Of a DNA stretch of 64,000 nt, positions 63,744 through 64,000 are shown in pieces. Position numbers and translations under genes: made by a program. Every line of letters begins with the position of its first letter. The stretch's first letter is position 1. The DNA lies in the NCBI RefSeq assembly GCF_000375345.1, contig NZ_AQXD01000006.1:1-64000 (forward strand), written 5' to 3'. The DNA is from Wohlfahrtiimonas chitiniclastica DSM 18708. GTDB lineage: Bacteria > Pseudomonadota > Gammaproteobacteria > Cardiobacteriales > Wohlfahrtiimonadaceae. The notes beneath the pieces were generated by a model, which was not told the DNA's origin, searched no databases, and saw nothing but the letters and a program-made list of their open reading frames with translations.

Positions 63744-64000
63744 ATGCAAAAATTCCCGATGACAGTGGAAGGCGCAGAAGCGCTAAAAGCAGAAATTCAT
63801 GAACTCAAAAGCGTGCAAAGACCTGCGATCATCGCAGCGATTGCAGAGGCAAGAGAGCATGGCGATTTAAAAGAAAATGCTGAATATCATGCAGCGCGTG
63901 AACAGCAAGGTTTCGTTGAAGCGCGTTTAGCAGATTATGAAGCGCGTTTATCAAACGCACAGATCATTGATGTTAAAGCCATTGAGCCCACCGGCAAAGT
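63744..64000 (+). CDS. greA: Transcript cleavage factor GreA (3' end outside window)
   Basis: First 85 residues visible. [57 protein letters not shown]: the acidic tip Asp-Leu-Lys-Glu-Asn-Ala-Glu-Tyr of the coiled coil, which enters the RNA polymerase channel, is intact. ATG two bases after the gloA stop, so cotranscribed. The C-terminal domain lies beyond the right edge. Confidence 0.93.
   Translation, partial: MQKFPMTVEGAEALKAEIHELKSVQRPAIIAAIAEAREHGDLKENAEYHAAREQQGFVEARLADYEARLSNAQIIDVKAIEPTGK

Overview
The window is a gammaproteobacterial chromosome segment of moderate-to-low GC. It carries nearly intact housekeeping clusters (murD-ftsW-murG-murC-ddl-ftsQ-ftsA-ftsZ-lpxC; rpsP-rimM-trmD; yebC-ruvC-ruvA; lapA-lapB-pyrF; lgt-thyA-rnhA-dnaQ) that are repeatedly cut short compared with the textbook order. 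The gene set (RTX protein, haem/iron-type TonB receptor, orphan PilY1 and TfpX/TfpZ pilus proteins, PagL, LapAB, MdtD-like efflux) suits a small-genome gammaproteobacterium such as a member of the Cardiobacteriales (Wohlfahrtiimonas/Ignatzschineria-like). That placement is inference from gene content, not a computed phylogeny. Layout: 1-7.9 kb is an AT-rich accessory block. It holds the 3' part of a very large RTX protein, a scar carrying a remnant of a Tn7-type tnsA gene with three TnsB-site-like direct repeats, a type I secretion adaptor gene (hlyD) that has lost its 5' end at the tnsA junction, and a membrane-anchored MORN_2/YwqK-like protein. 8-19 kb holds iron uptake and metabolism: a TonB receptor with a Fur-box-like site, DUF481 outer-membrane protein, UbiC, an SLC13 transporter, convergent yqhD and gldA, PagL, an isochorismatase-like hydrolase, a Dyp peroxidase and hpf. 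19-31.4 kb holds the cell wall and division cluster, running without terminators and with many start/stop overlaps, followed by rpsP-rimM-trmD. 31.4-38.3 kb has rnz, a membrane-anchored EndA nuclease, a 1111-residue PilY1 with a structured leader, and pepQ. 38.3-44.5 kb has yebC-ruvC-ruvA followed by a zinc-protease-like / inactive transglutaminase-7TM / ATP-grasp ligase trio and cca. 44.5-45 kb is a tRNA cluster (Pro-Arg-His-Pro with identical Pro copies). 45-53.8 kb has an MdtD-like exporter, gdhA, a TfpX/TfpZ pilin accessory gene, thrC-serA-DUF2058, an unusual di-haem cytochrome c with a coiled-coil insert, and dsbA. 53.9-64 kb has lgt-thyA-rnhA-dnaQ, ibaG-murA, pyrF-lapB-lapA, a gene for what looks like a catalytically dead DEAD-box helicase, a PA3496-family protein, grpE, gloA and the start of greA. 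The most unusual items are the tnsA/hlyD chimeric junction with its repeats, the pseudo-helicase at 60.6-62.2 kb, the coiled-coil cytochrome c4, the nested hairpin with a T-run in the pilY1 leader, and a stretch of perfect 15-residue repeats in the RTX protein. Most intergenic gaps are short; the longest (33164-33456, 60370-60639, 5126-5365) are described below.
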